DNA from: Pleomorphochaeta sp963678575
Lineage (GTDB): Bacteria; Spirochaetota; Spirochaetia; Sphaerochaetales; Sphaerochaetaceae
DNA: 64,000 nucleotides
NCBI GenBank assembly: GCA_963678575.2
Contig: CAXXHV010000001.1
Span: forward strand, 496,001 to 560,000
Direction of reading: 5' to 3'
Part shown: positions 34,681 to 42,378 of the stretch, piece by piece
How the letters are laid out: the number at the start of each line of letters is the position of its first letter
Position numbering within the stretch: the first letter of the stretch is position 1
Program-made: the position numbers and the translations under genes
Notes under the pieces: generated by a model
Seen by the model: only the letters and a program-made list of their open reading frames with translations
Told to the model about the DNA's origin: nothing
Databases searched by the model: none

Positions 34681-35700
34681 ATGATTACATTAAGAAATAA
34701 TGTGGTATCCCGAGTTCCAGGTGATATTCCACGCACTACAGATTATGTATGGGTTGATGCAAGAGATATCAACAGAGATGATATAGCAATACTTGAAGAA
34801 GAATATTCAATTGATAGTGAACTTCTAGCAGACATAATGGACCCAGATGAACAAGCTCGTATTGAAAAGGAAGATGATTATACAGCATTAATTGTACGTT
34901 TACCTGCAAAAGATGATGACTGTGAAGGTGTTAATCAATATGCAATTCCACTAGGTATAGTTCTATATAAAAATATGGTTATTACCATTTGTCAAAGTGA
35001 TTCTGTAGTTTTAGAAGATTTTGCAAAAAAACGTTTTAGACAATATCCTGTTGAAACTAAAGAAGGTTTTGTTATTTCAATTATGGAGAGAGCTGCTTTA
35101 GTTTATATCAGGTTGTTAAAATATATAAATAGGCAAAAAAATCAAGTAGAAGAAAAATTAAGTGGTGTGGTAATGAATAGAGAATTACTACAGTTAATGC
35201 AAATTCAAAAAAGTTTAGTTTTTTTTAAAACAAGTTTAACTACTAATGAATTGCTTTTAGAAAAGCTACAAAAGTCACCATATTTTATTTTATCAAGTGA
35301 AGAAGAAATAGATTTTTTAGAAGATACTATTACAGATAATAAACAGGCTATTTCAATGGCAAATATTTATTCAGATTTGTTACATGGTACTATGGATGTA
35401 TTTGGTTCAGTAATTAGTAATAATATGAATATAATTATGAAAAGATTAACAATCTTATCAATTGCTTTGATGTTCCCAACATTCATAGTAAGTTATTATG
35501 GAATGAACGTAAATTTACCATTTTCAAAAATTCCTCATATTTGGGCTTGGTTATTATTAGCTTGTTTTATTTCAGCTATAATAGGAGCTTGGTTTATATC
35601 AGATAAGAGAAATAATAATGTTCTAAAAAAAGCTAATGCTTTAGAAGAAAAACAGAAAGATCGAAATAAAAAATTAAGAAAAAAGAAATTTCTATCATGA
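34681..35700 (+). CDS. corA: CorA family magnesium (divalent cation) transporter
   Basis: A 339-residue protein: a large cytoplasmic N-terminal domain, a long helix, then two transmembrane helices near the C terminus. The selectivity signature YGMNVNLPF carries Gly-Met-Asn at residues 274-276, directly after the first membrane helix (FPTFIVSYYGMN), as in all CorA proteins. The second helix (WAWLLLACFISAIIGAWF) is followed by a Lys-rich tail. CorA forms pentameric channels taking up Mg2+, Co2+ or Ni2+. GGAGG lies 6 nt before the ATG. The unusual leader suggests regulation by Mg2+ or ribosome behaviour. An intrinsic terminator follows. Confidence 0.93.
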   Translation: MITLRNNVVSRVPGDIPRTTDYVWVDARDINRDDIAILEEEYSIDSELLADIMDPDEQARIEKEDDYTALIVRLPAKDDDCEGVNQYAIPLGIVLYKNMVITICQSDSVVLEDFAKKRFRQYPVETKEGFVISIMERAALVYIRLLKYINRQKNQVEEKLSGVVMNRELLQLMQIQKSLVFFKTSLTTNELLLEKLQKSPYFILSSEEEIDFLEDTITDNKQAISMANIYSDLLHGTMDVFGSVISNNMNIIMKRLTILSIALMFPTFIVSYYGMNVNLPFSKIPHIWAWLLLACFISAIIGAWFISDKRNNNVLKKANALEEKQKDRNKKLRKKKFLS

Positions 35701-35705
35701 AAAGC

Positions 35706-35739
35706 AAAATGGCAATTACAAAAGGTTGTCATTTTTTTT
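35706..35739 (+). terminator. Intrinsic terminator of corA
   Basis: AAATGGCAA pairs with TTGTCATTT (one G-U pair, extendable by two more) and runs into a T tract to 35739. It starts 5 nt after the corA stop. Confidence 0.85.
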
Positions 35740-35753
35740 ATATGATAGATGAG

Positions 35754-35789
35754 ATGAAAAAAGTAATTATTATATTAATTAATTTTTAA
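35754..35789 (+). other. Out-of-frame signal peptide start of the nucleoside hydrolase
   Basis: ATG 35754 opens a frame reading MKKVIIILINF and then stops at 35787-35789, at the end of a T5 run (35783-35787). One extra T would give MKKVIIILINFLMASVFSQG, a complete Sec signal peptide, continuous with the nucleoside hydrolase frame that otherwise has to start at the internal ATG 35789. TATGAT (35741-35746) lies 7 nt before ATG 35754, so this was the natural leaderless-type start. Confidence 0.8.
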
Positions 35790-36967
35790 TGGCATCTGTT
35801 TTTTCTCAAGGAACAAAGGATTTTAATTATAAAATGAATGTAAAAGAAAAAGTAATTTTAGATACGGATATGGTTGAAGGCTTTGATGATGGTGTTGCAT
35901 TATTAATGCTTGAAAATGCACAAAATATTGATTTACTTGGAGTAACTCTTGTTGCAGGAAATACTACTATGCCAAAAGCTTGTGCTACTGCTATTAAACA
36001 AGTTTCAATAATTAATGCTGATACAAAAATATATTTAGGAAGTAATCTACCATTAAGTGAAAAAAGATACACGGCTTCTTTTTTTGAGGAAGAAGAAAAA
36101 GCAGGAAACAAAATAGCTTATGCCGGGTTTTTAAATATTTTTAGAAATAAAGAAATTGAATATACTTTAGAAAATGATCCTTTTGCTTCATATAAGGCTG
36201 TTTATAAATATTTATATAACACGGAGTGTACATATGATAATGTATATTCAAATGAAAAAAGTGATGCTTTTGGATGTAATAACGCCGTCGATTTTTTGAT
36301 ATCACAAGTAAATAAATATCCAAATGAAATAACTCTTTTAGCAATAGGCCCTTTAACAAATATAGCTTTAGCAATTGAAAAAGACCCATCTTTTCCTTCT
36401 AAAGTAAAAAGAATTGTTTATATGGGTGGTGCGTTTTATGTAAGAGGAAATTCAACTAGAAATGCTGAATTTAATTGGTGGGTTGACCCTGATGCTGCTA
36501 AAATAGCAATAAATTCAAATTGGGGTATTACTAAAACAAACATATCGAAAGAATATAATAATCAAGTAATTTTTGGATTAGATACTACTAATCATACAAA
36601 TCGAATGCCTCAAGATATATATAATAAAATTTTAGATAATACATATGATGAATTTAGAGAAATATTAATTAGGACAAAAGGATTAGAATCCCCAAGGCAT
36701 TTATGGGATGTTTTTGCCGCAGCTTATGTAATTGATCCTAGTATTGTTTTATCTTGGAATAATCAAGAAATTGATAATACTTTAAATAAAAAGATTAATG
36801 GTGTTTATATAGATATTAATACAGATTCATTTGAAAATTATGCAAAAGCTACTGTATTAGAAAAAAATGAAATTAATTCAAAAAGTAAAAAAGCAGCAAT
36901 TGCAAACTGTATTGATGAAAATAAATTTTTTAATGAAATAGTTTGCCCTTTATTAATTAAAAAATAA
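35789..36967 (+). CDS. Inosine-uridine preferring nucleoside hydrolase, export signal disrupted
   Basis: A 392-residue ribonucleoside hydrolase (IUNH fold) that splits nucleosides into base and ribose. The calcium-binding motif is LDTDMVEGFDDGVALLML, and VTLVAGNTTMPKA, LAIGPLTNIALAI, GGAFYVRGN and ENPD-like EFNWWVDPDAAKIAI are conserved parts; the final His region is RHLWDVFAAAY. ATG 35789 has no Shine-Dalgarno and its first residues (MASVFSQGTKD) are the tail of a signal peptide whose start is in another frame (35754). So either one T was lost or the base call is wrong; as written, the enzyme would stay in the cytoplasm. An internal ATG at 35834 is a further possible start. Together with the BMP importer it would feed bases and ribose to the cell. 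Confidence 0.82.
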   Translation: MASVFSQGTKDFNYKMNVKEKVILDTDMVEGFDDGVALLMLENAQNIDLLGVTLVAGNTTMPKACATAIKQVSIINADTKIYLGSNLPLSEKRYTASFFEEEEKAGNKIAYAGFLNIFRNKEIEYTLENDPFASYKAVYKYLYNTECTYDNVYSNEKSDAFGCNNAVDFLISQVNKYPNEITLLAIGPLTNIALAIEKDPSFPSKVKRIVYMGGAFYVRGNSTRNAEFNWWVDPDAAKIAINSNWGITKTNISKEYNNQVIFGLDTTNHTNRMPQDIYNKILDNTYDEFREILIRTKGLESPRHLWDVFAAAYVIDPSIVLSWNNQEIDNTLNKKINGVYIDINTDSFENYAKATVLEKNEINSKSKKAAIANCIDENKFFNEIVCPLLIKK

Positions 36968-36972
36968 TATAG

Positions 36973-37767
36973 TTATTTTCTATCTCCTATTAATTGATAA
37001 TGTGTTTTTCTGTATATAGAAGGTGATAATCCTGTGTTGTCTTTAAATGACTTTGAAAAATGGAATTGACTATTGTAATTTAATTTTCCAGCTATTTCTT
37101 TTATGCTTAAGGACGTTGTTGCTAATAGGGATCTTGCGGCTTCTAATTTAAGAAGTGAGAAATATTTTATTGGTGGAAAGTTCATTTTTTTACAAAACAA
37201 TCTATTAAAATATATGGGGTTTAAAGATACATAATTAGCTAAATCTTCGAGACTAATATTTTCAAAAAGATGTAATCTCATATATTTAAGGGCTTTTTCT
37301 ACTGCAATATTAATGCTTTCTTCTTCGACAAAATCTTGATTTAACCCATATAGAAATCCTAATAATTTATGACAACTTGATAATCTGAGATTTATATTCT
37401 TACTCATCCCATTATCTTTAATCCATTCAAAAAAGAATCTTTTATTTTCTTTTAAAGTTATAGGCCCCTTTTCATTTAATCGTTCAATTAAAGTTCTATC
37501 ATTATTATCAAATTCCATTAATACTGCATAGTATGAGATAAATGAGTCCTTATCTGCAGTGATTTTATGTGACACCAAATCCGAAGTTATAAAAACTTGA
37601 TTCTCTCTAATACTGTATTTTTTTTTGTTAGTATAGAAAGTTCCTTCTCCTTCAAGAAAATAGTGAACTTCAAATTGCATTTTTTTATGGGCATGAACTC
37701 TTTGATGCCACGCTAATTCTTCTTCTTCATGAAGCTGTAAAACAAATACACAATCTAAAATATCCAT
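36973..37767 (-). CDS. AraC family transcriptional regulator, probably of xylBA
   Basis: A 264-residue regulator. The N-terminal half is a cupin-like sensor (HQRVHAHKKMQFEVHYFLEG, then FYTNKKKYSIRENQVFI); the C-terminal 100 residues hold the two AraC helix-turn-helix units, LEDLANYVSLNPIYFNRLFC and IKEIAGKLNYNSQFHFSKSF, ending in GLSPSIYRK. It is divergent from xylB with a 95-bp gap, so it most likely senses xylose and controls xylBA and itself. Its ATG has no Shine-Dalgarno but sits 8 nt after a TATAAT, so the mRNA is probably leaderless. The stop is 5 bp from that of the nucleoside hydrolase gene. Confidence 0.88.
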   Translation of the reverse strand: MDILDCVFVLQLHEEEELAWHQRVHAHKKMQFEVHYFLEGEGTFYTNKKKYSIRENQVFITSDLVSHKITADKDSFISYYAVLMEFDNNDRTLIERLNEKGPITLKENKRFFFEWIKDNGMSKNINLRLSSCHKLLGFLYGLNQDFVEEESINIAVEKALKYMRLHLFENISLEDLANYVSLNPIYFNRLFCKKMNFPPIKYFSLLKLEAARSLLATTSLSIKEIAGKLNYNSQFHFSKSFKDNTGLSPSIYRKTHYQLIGDRK

Positions 37768-37775
37768 AAGTTAAT

Positions 37776-37835
37776 ATTATATATGTAATATATATTTTGT
37801 CCATGTTTTTCTGCTTAAAAACATGTTTATATATT
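37776..37835. promoter_or_regulatory. Divergent araC-type regulator/xylB promoter region with operator dyad
   Basis: Minus strand: TGGACA (37798-37803), 16 nt, TATAAT (37776-37781), 8 nt, ATG of the regulator. Plus strand: a perfect dyad CATGTTTTT-CTGCTT-AAAAACATG (37802-37825) is followed by TATATT (37830-37835). The dyad overlaps the regulator's -35 box by two bases and covers the -35 position of the xylB promoter, so one bound regulator could control both directions. Confidence 0.65.
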
Positions 37836-37862
37836 CTTGAAGATATAAATTAGGAGAATGAT

Positions 37863-39341
37863 ATGGCAATAACAGCAGGAATTGATTGTGGTACACAAAG
37901 TACTAAAGTTTTGTGTTATGATTCAATGAATAAAGAAGTTCTATTTGTAGCTACTTCATCCCATAAATTAATTTCAAAAGAAGATGGAACTAGAGAGCAA
38001 AAAACAAGTTGGTATATTAATGCAATTAGAGATTGTTTTAATCAAATTCCAATTTCAATAAAAAGTAAAATTGAAGCAATTGGAGTCTCTGGCCAACAAC
38101 ATGGCTTTGTTCCTTTAGATAAAGATGGTAATTCTCTTTATAATGTTAAACTTTGGTGTGATACCTCTACCGCATCTTATTGTGATTATTTAACAGACAA
38201 ATTAGGAGGAGAAGAGAATGTCTTTTCTTTGATAAGTAATCAAATATTAGCGGGGTATACTGCAAGTAAAGTCTTATATTTTAAAGAAAATCACCCAACC
38301 GAATATGCAAAATTAGCTCATATTCTTTTACCTCATGACTTTATTAACTTTTACTTAACTGGTGAATATGTAATGGAAGAAGGAGATGCAAGTGGTACAG
38401 CTTTCTTTGATGTAAAGAATAGGTGTTGGTCAAAAGAAGTATTAAATGCAATAGATGATAAACGAGACTTATTAGAAACTTTACCTAAATTATTAAAACC
38501 TACTGATGTTGTTGGAAAAATTAAATTAGAAGTAGCCAACGATTTAGGTATAAATGAAAATGCAATAGTATCTCCAGGTGGTGGAGATAATATGATGGGA
38601 GCTATTGGAGCTGGTTGTACTTCAGATGGAGAACTTGTAATGAGTTTAGGTACAAGTGGAACTCTTTTTGGATATAGTGAGAAGATAATTGCTGATTCTA
38701 AGAATAGATTAGCTGCGTTTATCTCAAGTAGTGGAGGTTATTTACCTCTATTGTGTACCATGAACTGCACTGTTGCAACAGAGCAGTTGAGAGAATTATT
38801 ACTTCTAGATGTAAAAGAATTGGATGAAATAGCAAATAAAAGTAAGCCTGGAGCAAATGGTATAATATTCTTGCCATATTTTAATGGGGAAAGGACGCCA
38901 AATTATCCTAAAGCTGAAGCTGTAATAGCAGGAATGAATACAACAAATACAAATAGAGAAAATATTGCAAGAGCTTCTTTAGAAAGTGCTATTTATTCAA
39001 TGAAAGTTGGATTAGAAGCTTTCAAAGAACAAGGCTTTAACCCAACAAAAATTATTTTAATTGGTGGTGGAGCAAAATCAAGAGTATGGTCTCAAATTGT
39101 GTCTGATATGTTTAATTTAAAAGTAATGACACCAGAAATAAGTGAAACAGCTGCTTTGGGTGGAGCTTTACAAAGTTTGGCAACATTGGAAAAAACTAGC
39201 GTAAAGGCTATTACTGATATACATACTAAGTTTAATGAAGATAGAATTTTCACCCCAAATGAAAAGAATTATGAAATGTATGAACAAGGTTATAAGAAAT
39301 ATAAAACTTATGATTCAGCTTTAAGTAAATTATTTAAATAG
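37863..39341 (+). CDS. xylB: Xylulokinase
   Basis: A 492-residue FGGY-family kinase that phosphorylates D-xylulose. GIDCGTQSTKVLCYD at the start is the phosphate-binding loop, GVSGQQHGFVPLD and WCDTST are xylulokinase-type substrate regions, and the C-terminal ATP-binding FGGY motif is seen in NPTKIILIGGGAKSRVWSQI with ETAALGGAL. Full length. AGGAG precedes the ATG by 6 nt. xylA follows after 13 bp with its own AGGAG-type site, giving a two-gene xylose operon controlled by the divergent AraC regulator. No xylose transporter gene lies beside it. Confidence 0.95.
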   Translation: MAITAGIDCGTQSTKVLCYDSMNKEVLFVATSSHKLISKEDGTREQKTSWYINAIRDCFNQIPISIKSKIEAIGVSGQQHGFVPLDKDGNSLYNVKLWCDTSTASYCDYLTDKLGGEENVFSLISNQILAGYTASKVLYFKENHPTEYAKLAHILLPHDFINFYLTGEYVMEEGDASGTAFFDVKNRCWSKEVLNAIDDKRDLLETLPKLLKPTDVVGKIKLEVANDLGINENAIVSPGGGDNMMGAIGAGCTSDGELVMSLGTSGTLFGYSEKIIADSKNRLAAFISSSGGYLPLLCTMNCTVATEQLRELLLLDVKELDEIANKSKPGANGIIFLPYFNGERTPNYPKAEAVIAGMNTTNTNRENIARASLESAIYSMKVGLEAFKEQGFNPTKIILIGGGAKSRVWSQIVSDMFNLKVMTPEISETAALGGALQSLATLEKTSVKAITDIHTKFNEDRIFTPNEKNYEMYEQGYKKYKTYDSALSKLFK

Positions 39342-39354
39342 GAGATAAAAAGAA

Positions 39355-40680
39355 ATGGATTATTTTGTAGGTAGCAAAGAATATTTTAAAGGAATTGGGA
39401 AAGTAAAATTTGAAGGTAAAGGTAGTGATAATCCTTTAGCATTTAAATATTATGATGCAGAGAAGAAAATTAATGGTAAGTCAATGAAAGACCATTTAAG
39501 ATTTGCAACAGCCTATTGGCATAGCTTTTGTGCAAATGGTAGTGATCCATTTGGTCAAGCTACAATTGATTTCCCCTTTGCAGATAAAGATCCAATGCAA
39601 AATGCAAAAAACAAGGCAGATGCTGCATTTGAATTCTTTACAAAAATTGGAACCCCTTATTATTGTTTTCATGATGTAGATATTACCCCAGAAGGAAATT
39701 CTGCAAGTGAATATTTGAAAAATTATACTATAATATCTGATTTATTATTAGAAAGACAGAAAGAGACTGGTGTTAAATTACTTTGGAATACCGCTAATGT
39801 TTTCTCTAATCCAAGATATATGAATGGTGCTATTACTAATCCTGATTTTGATATATTAACAAGAGCAGCTTATCAAATTAAATCCTGTTTAGATGTCAAT
39901 GTAAAATTAGGTGGTGAAAATTATGTATTCTGGGGTGGTAGAGAAGGTTATATGTATCTACTAAATACAGATATGAAGAGAGAAAGAGAACATTTAGGAA
40001 AATTCTATAATATGGTAAGAGATTATGGTAGATCAATTGGATTCAATGGAACTTTCTTGATTGAACCAAAACCAATGGAACCTTCAAAACATCAATATGA
40101 TTATGATGCACAATCAGCTATAGCATTTATTAAAGAATTTGGATTAGAAAATGATTTTAAATGTAATATTGAAGCAAACCATGCTACATTAGCAGGCCAT
40201 ACTTTTACCCATGACCTTCAAGTTTGTGTAGACAATGATATGCTTGGAAGTGTAGATGCAAACCAAGGTGATGCACAAAATGGATGGGATACAGATGAAT
40301 TCCCTTCAGATGTTTATGAAACAACAATGGCAATGATGGTAATTCTTAAAAATGGAGGACTTCATTCTGGTGGCTTAAATTTTGATGCAAAAATTAGAAG
40401 AAATAGTACTGATTTAGAAGATTTATTTATTGCTCATATTGGTGGAATGGATAGTTTCGCATTAGGTTTAGAAATTGCTGATAAAATTATTAAAGATGGT
40501 AAAATTGATAAATTTGTAAACAACAGATATTCATCTTTTGATAATGGAAATGGAAAAGCTTTTGAAGAAGGAAAACTTGATTTATTATCATTAGCAAAAC
40601 TTGGTGAAAAAGCAGAATGTAAAAAAACTTCAGGAAAGCAAGAATATTTGAAGAATTTAGTTAATTCATATATGTTTTAA
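39355..40680 (+). CDS. xylA: Xylose isomerase
   Basis: A 441-residue TIM-barrel isomerase converting D-xylose to D-xylulose, of class II length. The metal- and substrate-binding signatures VFWGGREGYMYLLNTD and YYCFHDVDITPEG (catalytic His), LIEPKPMEPSKHQYDYD and HATLAGHTFTHDL with the Glu, Asp and His ligands are present, and GLNFDAKIRRNS closes the active site. It follows xylB by 13 bp. An intrinsic terminator comes 23 nt after the stop, then the decayed group II intron. High confidence. Confidence 0.96.
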   Translation: MDYFVGSKEYFKGIGKVKFEGKGSDNPLAFKYYDAEKKINGKSMKDHLRFATAYWHSFCANGSDPFGQATIDFPFADKDPMQNAKNKADAAFEFFTKIGTPYYCFHDVDITPEGNSASEYLKNYTIISDLLLERQKETGVKLLWNTANVFSNPRYMNGAITNPDFDILTRAAYQIKSCLDVNVKLGGENYVFWGGREGYMYLLNTDMKREREHLGKFYNMVRDYGRSIGFNGTFLIEPKPMEPSKHQYDYDAQSAIAFIKEFGLENDFKCNIEANHATLAGHTFTHDLQVCVDNDMLGSVDANQGDAQNGWDTDEFPSDVYETTMAMMVILKNGGLHSGGLNFDAKIRRNSTDLEDLFIAHIGGMDSFALGLEIADKIIKDGKIDKFVNNRYSSFDNGNGKAFEEGKLDLLSLAKLGEKAECKKTSGKQEYLKNLVNSYMF

Positions 40681-40703
40681 ATGAAATAGTACAAAGTAAA
40701 ATA

Positions 40704-40741
40704 AACCCTGCTGTAAAATAAGTTTTAGAGTGGGGTTTTTT
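40704..40741 (+). terminator. Intrinsic terminator of xylBA
   Basis: AACCCTGCT (40704-40712) pairs with AGTGGGGTT (40729-40737) through seven Watson-Crick and two G-U pairs, followed by T residues to 40741. Confidence 0.75.
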
Positions 40742-40767
40742 GTTTGCCCATTCTGGATAATATTTAT

Positions 40768-41129
40768 GTGGGGAAAGTTCACGTTGGGTTGTTAATTTTA
40801 TTAAAAATGAGGGCAAGTGCAGTATCATGAGATGCTGAGTGAAGGAAGCTTGAAGTAAAGTCTTGAGGCTACGAACAGAAACAAGATATAAGACCGCTTA
40901 TGAGGATGAGTTCTTAGAAAGTAATGAATTCCAGCAAAATTTGTAATAGATAAATCTTGAGTCCACATGAAATGAAAGACTTTTTCTAAGAGAGAAAAGT
41001 CTTGAAAAGCTAAAATCTAGAATAAGAGAAATTACTAATAGAATCTGGATAAATATTATTACTGAAAACCTAGAAAAAATGTTTATTATGGGCAAAACTT
41101 CTATAGTCTTTAAAATATTGAATAATTAA
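40768..41129 (+). mobile_element. Decayed group II intron remnant
   Basis: This stretch lacks a long ORF and differs from its AT-rich surroundings by being purine-rich with higher G+C. It starts with GTGGGG at 40768, a possible relic of the intron 5' end. The section around 40830-40890 (GTGAAGGAAGC, then GGCTACGAACAGAAACAAG and ATATAAG) resembles domain I of bacterial group II introns as I remember it. Its right end encodes the C-terminal maturase-like fragment (separate entry). Most of the reverse transcriptase and, as far as I can see, domains V and VI are gone, so it cannot splice or move. Left and right limits are approximate. Confidence 0.6.
40974..41129 (+). pseudogene. Fragment of group II intron reverse transcriptase/maturase
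   Basis: An open frame of about 50 codons reads ERLFLREKSLEKLKSRIREI then TNRIWINIITENLEKMFIMG and ends at a TAA. The series K-S-x-E-K-L-K-x-x-I-R-E-I-T-x-R is the typical start of the maturase (X) domain in intron-encoded proteins. The expected next block (Asn-x-Gly, then Leu-Asn-x-x-Ile-x-Gly-Trp) is only faintly present, and nothing of the reverse transcriptase domain is left upstream. It has no start codon or Shine-Dalgarno of its own. Confidence 0.6.
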
Positions 41130-41131
41130 TT

Positions 41132-41171
41132 ATGCGGAGGTAAAGTAGTTGTATCTCCGCATTTTCTTTTA
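41132..41171 (+). terminator. Intrinsic terminator downstream of the intron remnant
   Basis: ATGCGGAG (41132-41139) pairs perfectly with CTCCGCAT (41155-41162), 15-nt loop, followed by TTTTCTTTT. A related string, TGCGGAAGTAGCAG, occurs 15 nt further on, like a partial duplication of the left arm. No gene directly upstream needs it now, so it may have ended the intron or a lost gene. Confidence 0.7.
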
Positions 41172-41252
41172 TATTTTGCGGAAGTAGCAGATATTGTTGA
41201 TAAAAATGACAAGCTATAAATTATAAAAATAAACGATATATCAATTTTCATA

Positions 41253-41261
41253 TGTTATAAT
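41253..41261 (+). promoter_or_regulatory. Extended -10 promoter of the DUF4432 gene
   Basis: TGTTATAAT (41253-41261) is a perfect extended -10 element. No good -35 box lies at 17 nt, which extended -10 promoters do not require. The AGGAG Shine-Dalgarno lies about 30 nt downstream. Confidence 0.5.
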
Positions 41262-41303
41262 AAGAATAAAAATATAAGAAAATTTATGGTAGGAGTTTTA
41301 GAT

Positions 41304-42332
41304 ATGGATGATGAATTAAAATATGTTAGTAATAATAATCAGTTATTTAGTGTTAGAGAAGTTAAATTAGTTGAAGGAAAATCAAATAATGTTCGACTTT
41401 TAGAAGTAAATAATGGATCAGGATTATATTTTGAAGTGAATCCAGATAGAGGTTTCGATATACCTTCTCTTAGATATAAAGGGATTAATTTTGGATATTT
41501 ATCTCCATGTGGTAATGCTTCTCCTCAATATTTTGATGATAAAGGATTAGGGTTTTTAAAAAATTTTACTGTCGGATTTTTAACAACTTGTGGATTAAAA
41601 ACAATTGGAAGTCCTAGTACATTAAATGGAAAAGATTACGCTCTTCATGGAAATATTTCAAATACTCCAGCTGATAATTATTATTATAGATATGACAAAG
41701 ATGATAATGGTACTTATGTAGAGCTTAATGCAATTGTATATGATTCTGGTATTTTTGAAGATAAATTAAAACTTGAAAGAAAAATTAAATGTTATTATAA
41801 ATCAAATAAAATAATTATTGATGATATTGTTATAAATGAAAGTTTTAATAAAGCTATACATAATATTTTATACCATATAAATATTGGATATCCATTATTA
41901 TCAGCAGATAGTTTTATGTATATTGAATCAAATGAAGTAACTGCAAGAACAAAAAGAGCAGAAGATCTATTTGATTTGTATAATGTAATTGAGGAAGCTC
42001 AAGATGAATATGAAGAAGCTTGTTATTATCATAAATTAAAAACCAATGATAAAGGTGAGGCTGTTACTGGGGTTTTTAATCCAAAATTGAATATGGGTGT
42101 TGCAATAAAAATAGATTGTAGTTCTTTAGAGTATTTAGTTGAGTGGAAGTTGATGAAGAAAAAAGATTATGTTCTTGGGTTAGAACCAACAAGTAATTTA
42201 ATTGATGGCTTAGCCGATTTAGAAAGTAAAGGATTGTTGAAATATTTAGAATCTCAAGAAAATGTTAAATACCATATAGAAATTGAAGTAATTGAAGATA
42301 AAAGTGAATATGATAGAATTTTTAATAGTTAA
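41304..42332 (+). CDS. DUF4432 family protein, aldose 1-epimerase-like
   Basis: A 342-residue protein of the galactose mutarotase-like beta-sandwich superfamily. I start at ATG 41304 because AGGAG lies 8 nt before it; an ATG at 41286 precedes the Shine-Dalgarno and is unlikely. DRGFDIPSLRYKGINFGYLS, LTTCGLKTIG, YALHGNISNTPAD with the conserved His, and ILYHINIGYPLLS are typical of DUF4432. Members bind and probably epimerise or otherwise act on sugars. The gene follows xylBA and the intron relic and may have been part of the same sugar region, but it has its own promoter. A 12-bp terminator hairpin separates it from the thiamine operon. Confidence 0.82.
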   Translation: MDDELKYVSNNNQLFSVREVKLVEGKSNNVRLLEVNNGSGLYFEVNPDRGFDIPSLRYKGINFGYLSPCGNASPQYFDDKGLGFLKNFTVGFLTTCGLKTIGSPSTLNGKDYALHGNISNTPADNYYYRYDKDDNGTYVELNAIVYDSGIFEDKLKLERKIKCYYKSNKIIIDDIVINESFNKAIHNILYHINIGYPLLSADSFMYIESNEVTARTKRAEDLFDLYNVIEEAQDEYEEACYYHKLKTNDKGEAVTGVFNPKLNMGVAIKIDCSSLEYLVEWKLMKKKDYVLGLEPTSNLIDGLADLESKGLLKYLESQENVKYHIEIEVIEDKSEYDRIFNS

Positions 42333-42340
42333 AAATAGTA

Positions 42341-42370
42341 AATGCCGTCCAAAGTGTATTGGACGGCATT
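42341..42370. terminator. Bidirectional terminator between the DUF4432 gene and the thiamine operon
   Basis: AATGCCGTCCAA (42341-42352) pairs perfectly over 12 bp with TTGGACGGCATT (42359-42370), 6-nt loop. The minus-strand side continues TACTATTTTT and the plus-strand side ATTAATATTT, so it should end both convergent transcripts. Confidence 0.85.
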
Positions 42371-42378
42371 ATTAATAT

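Noticed and set aside
40898..41095. Minus-strand ORF of 65 codons in the intron relic
   Set aside because: No Shine-Dalgarno, Phe/Leu/Ile-rich product typical of the antisense of AT-rich DNA, and the plus strand has the maturase-like signal.
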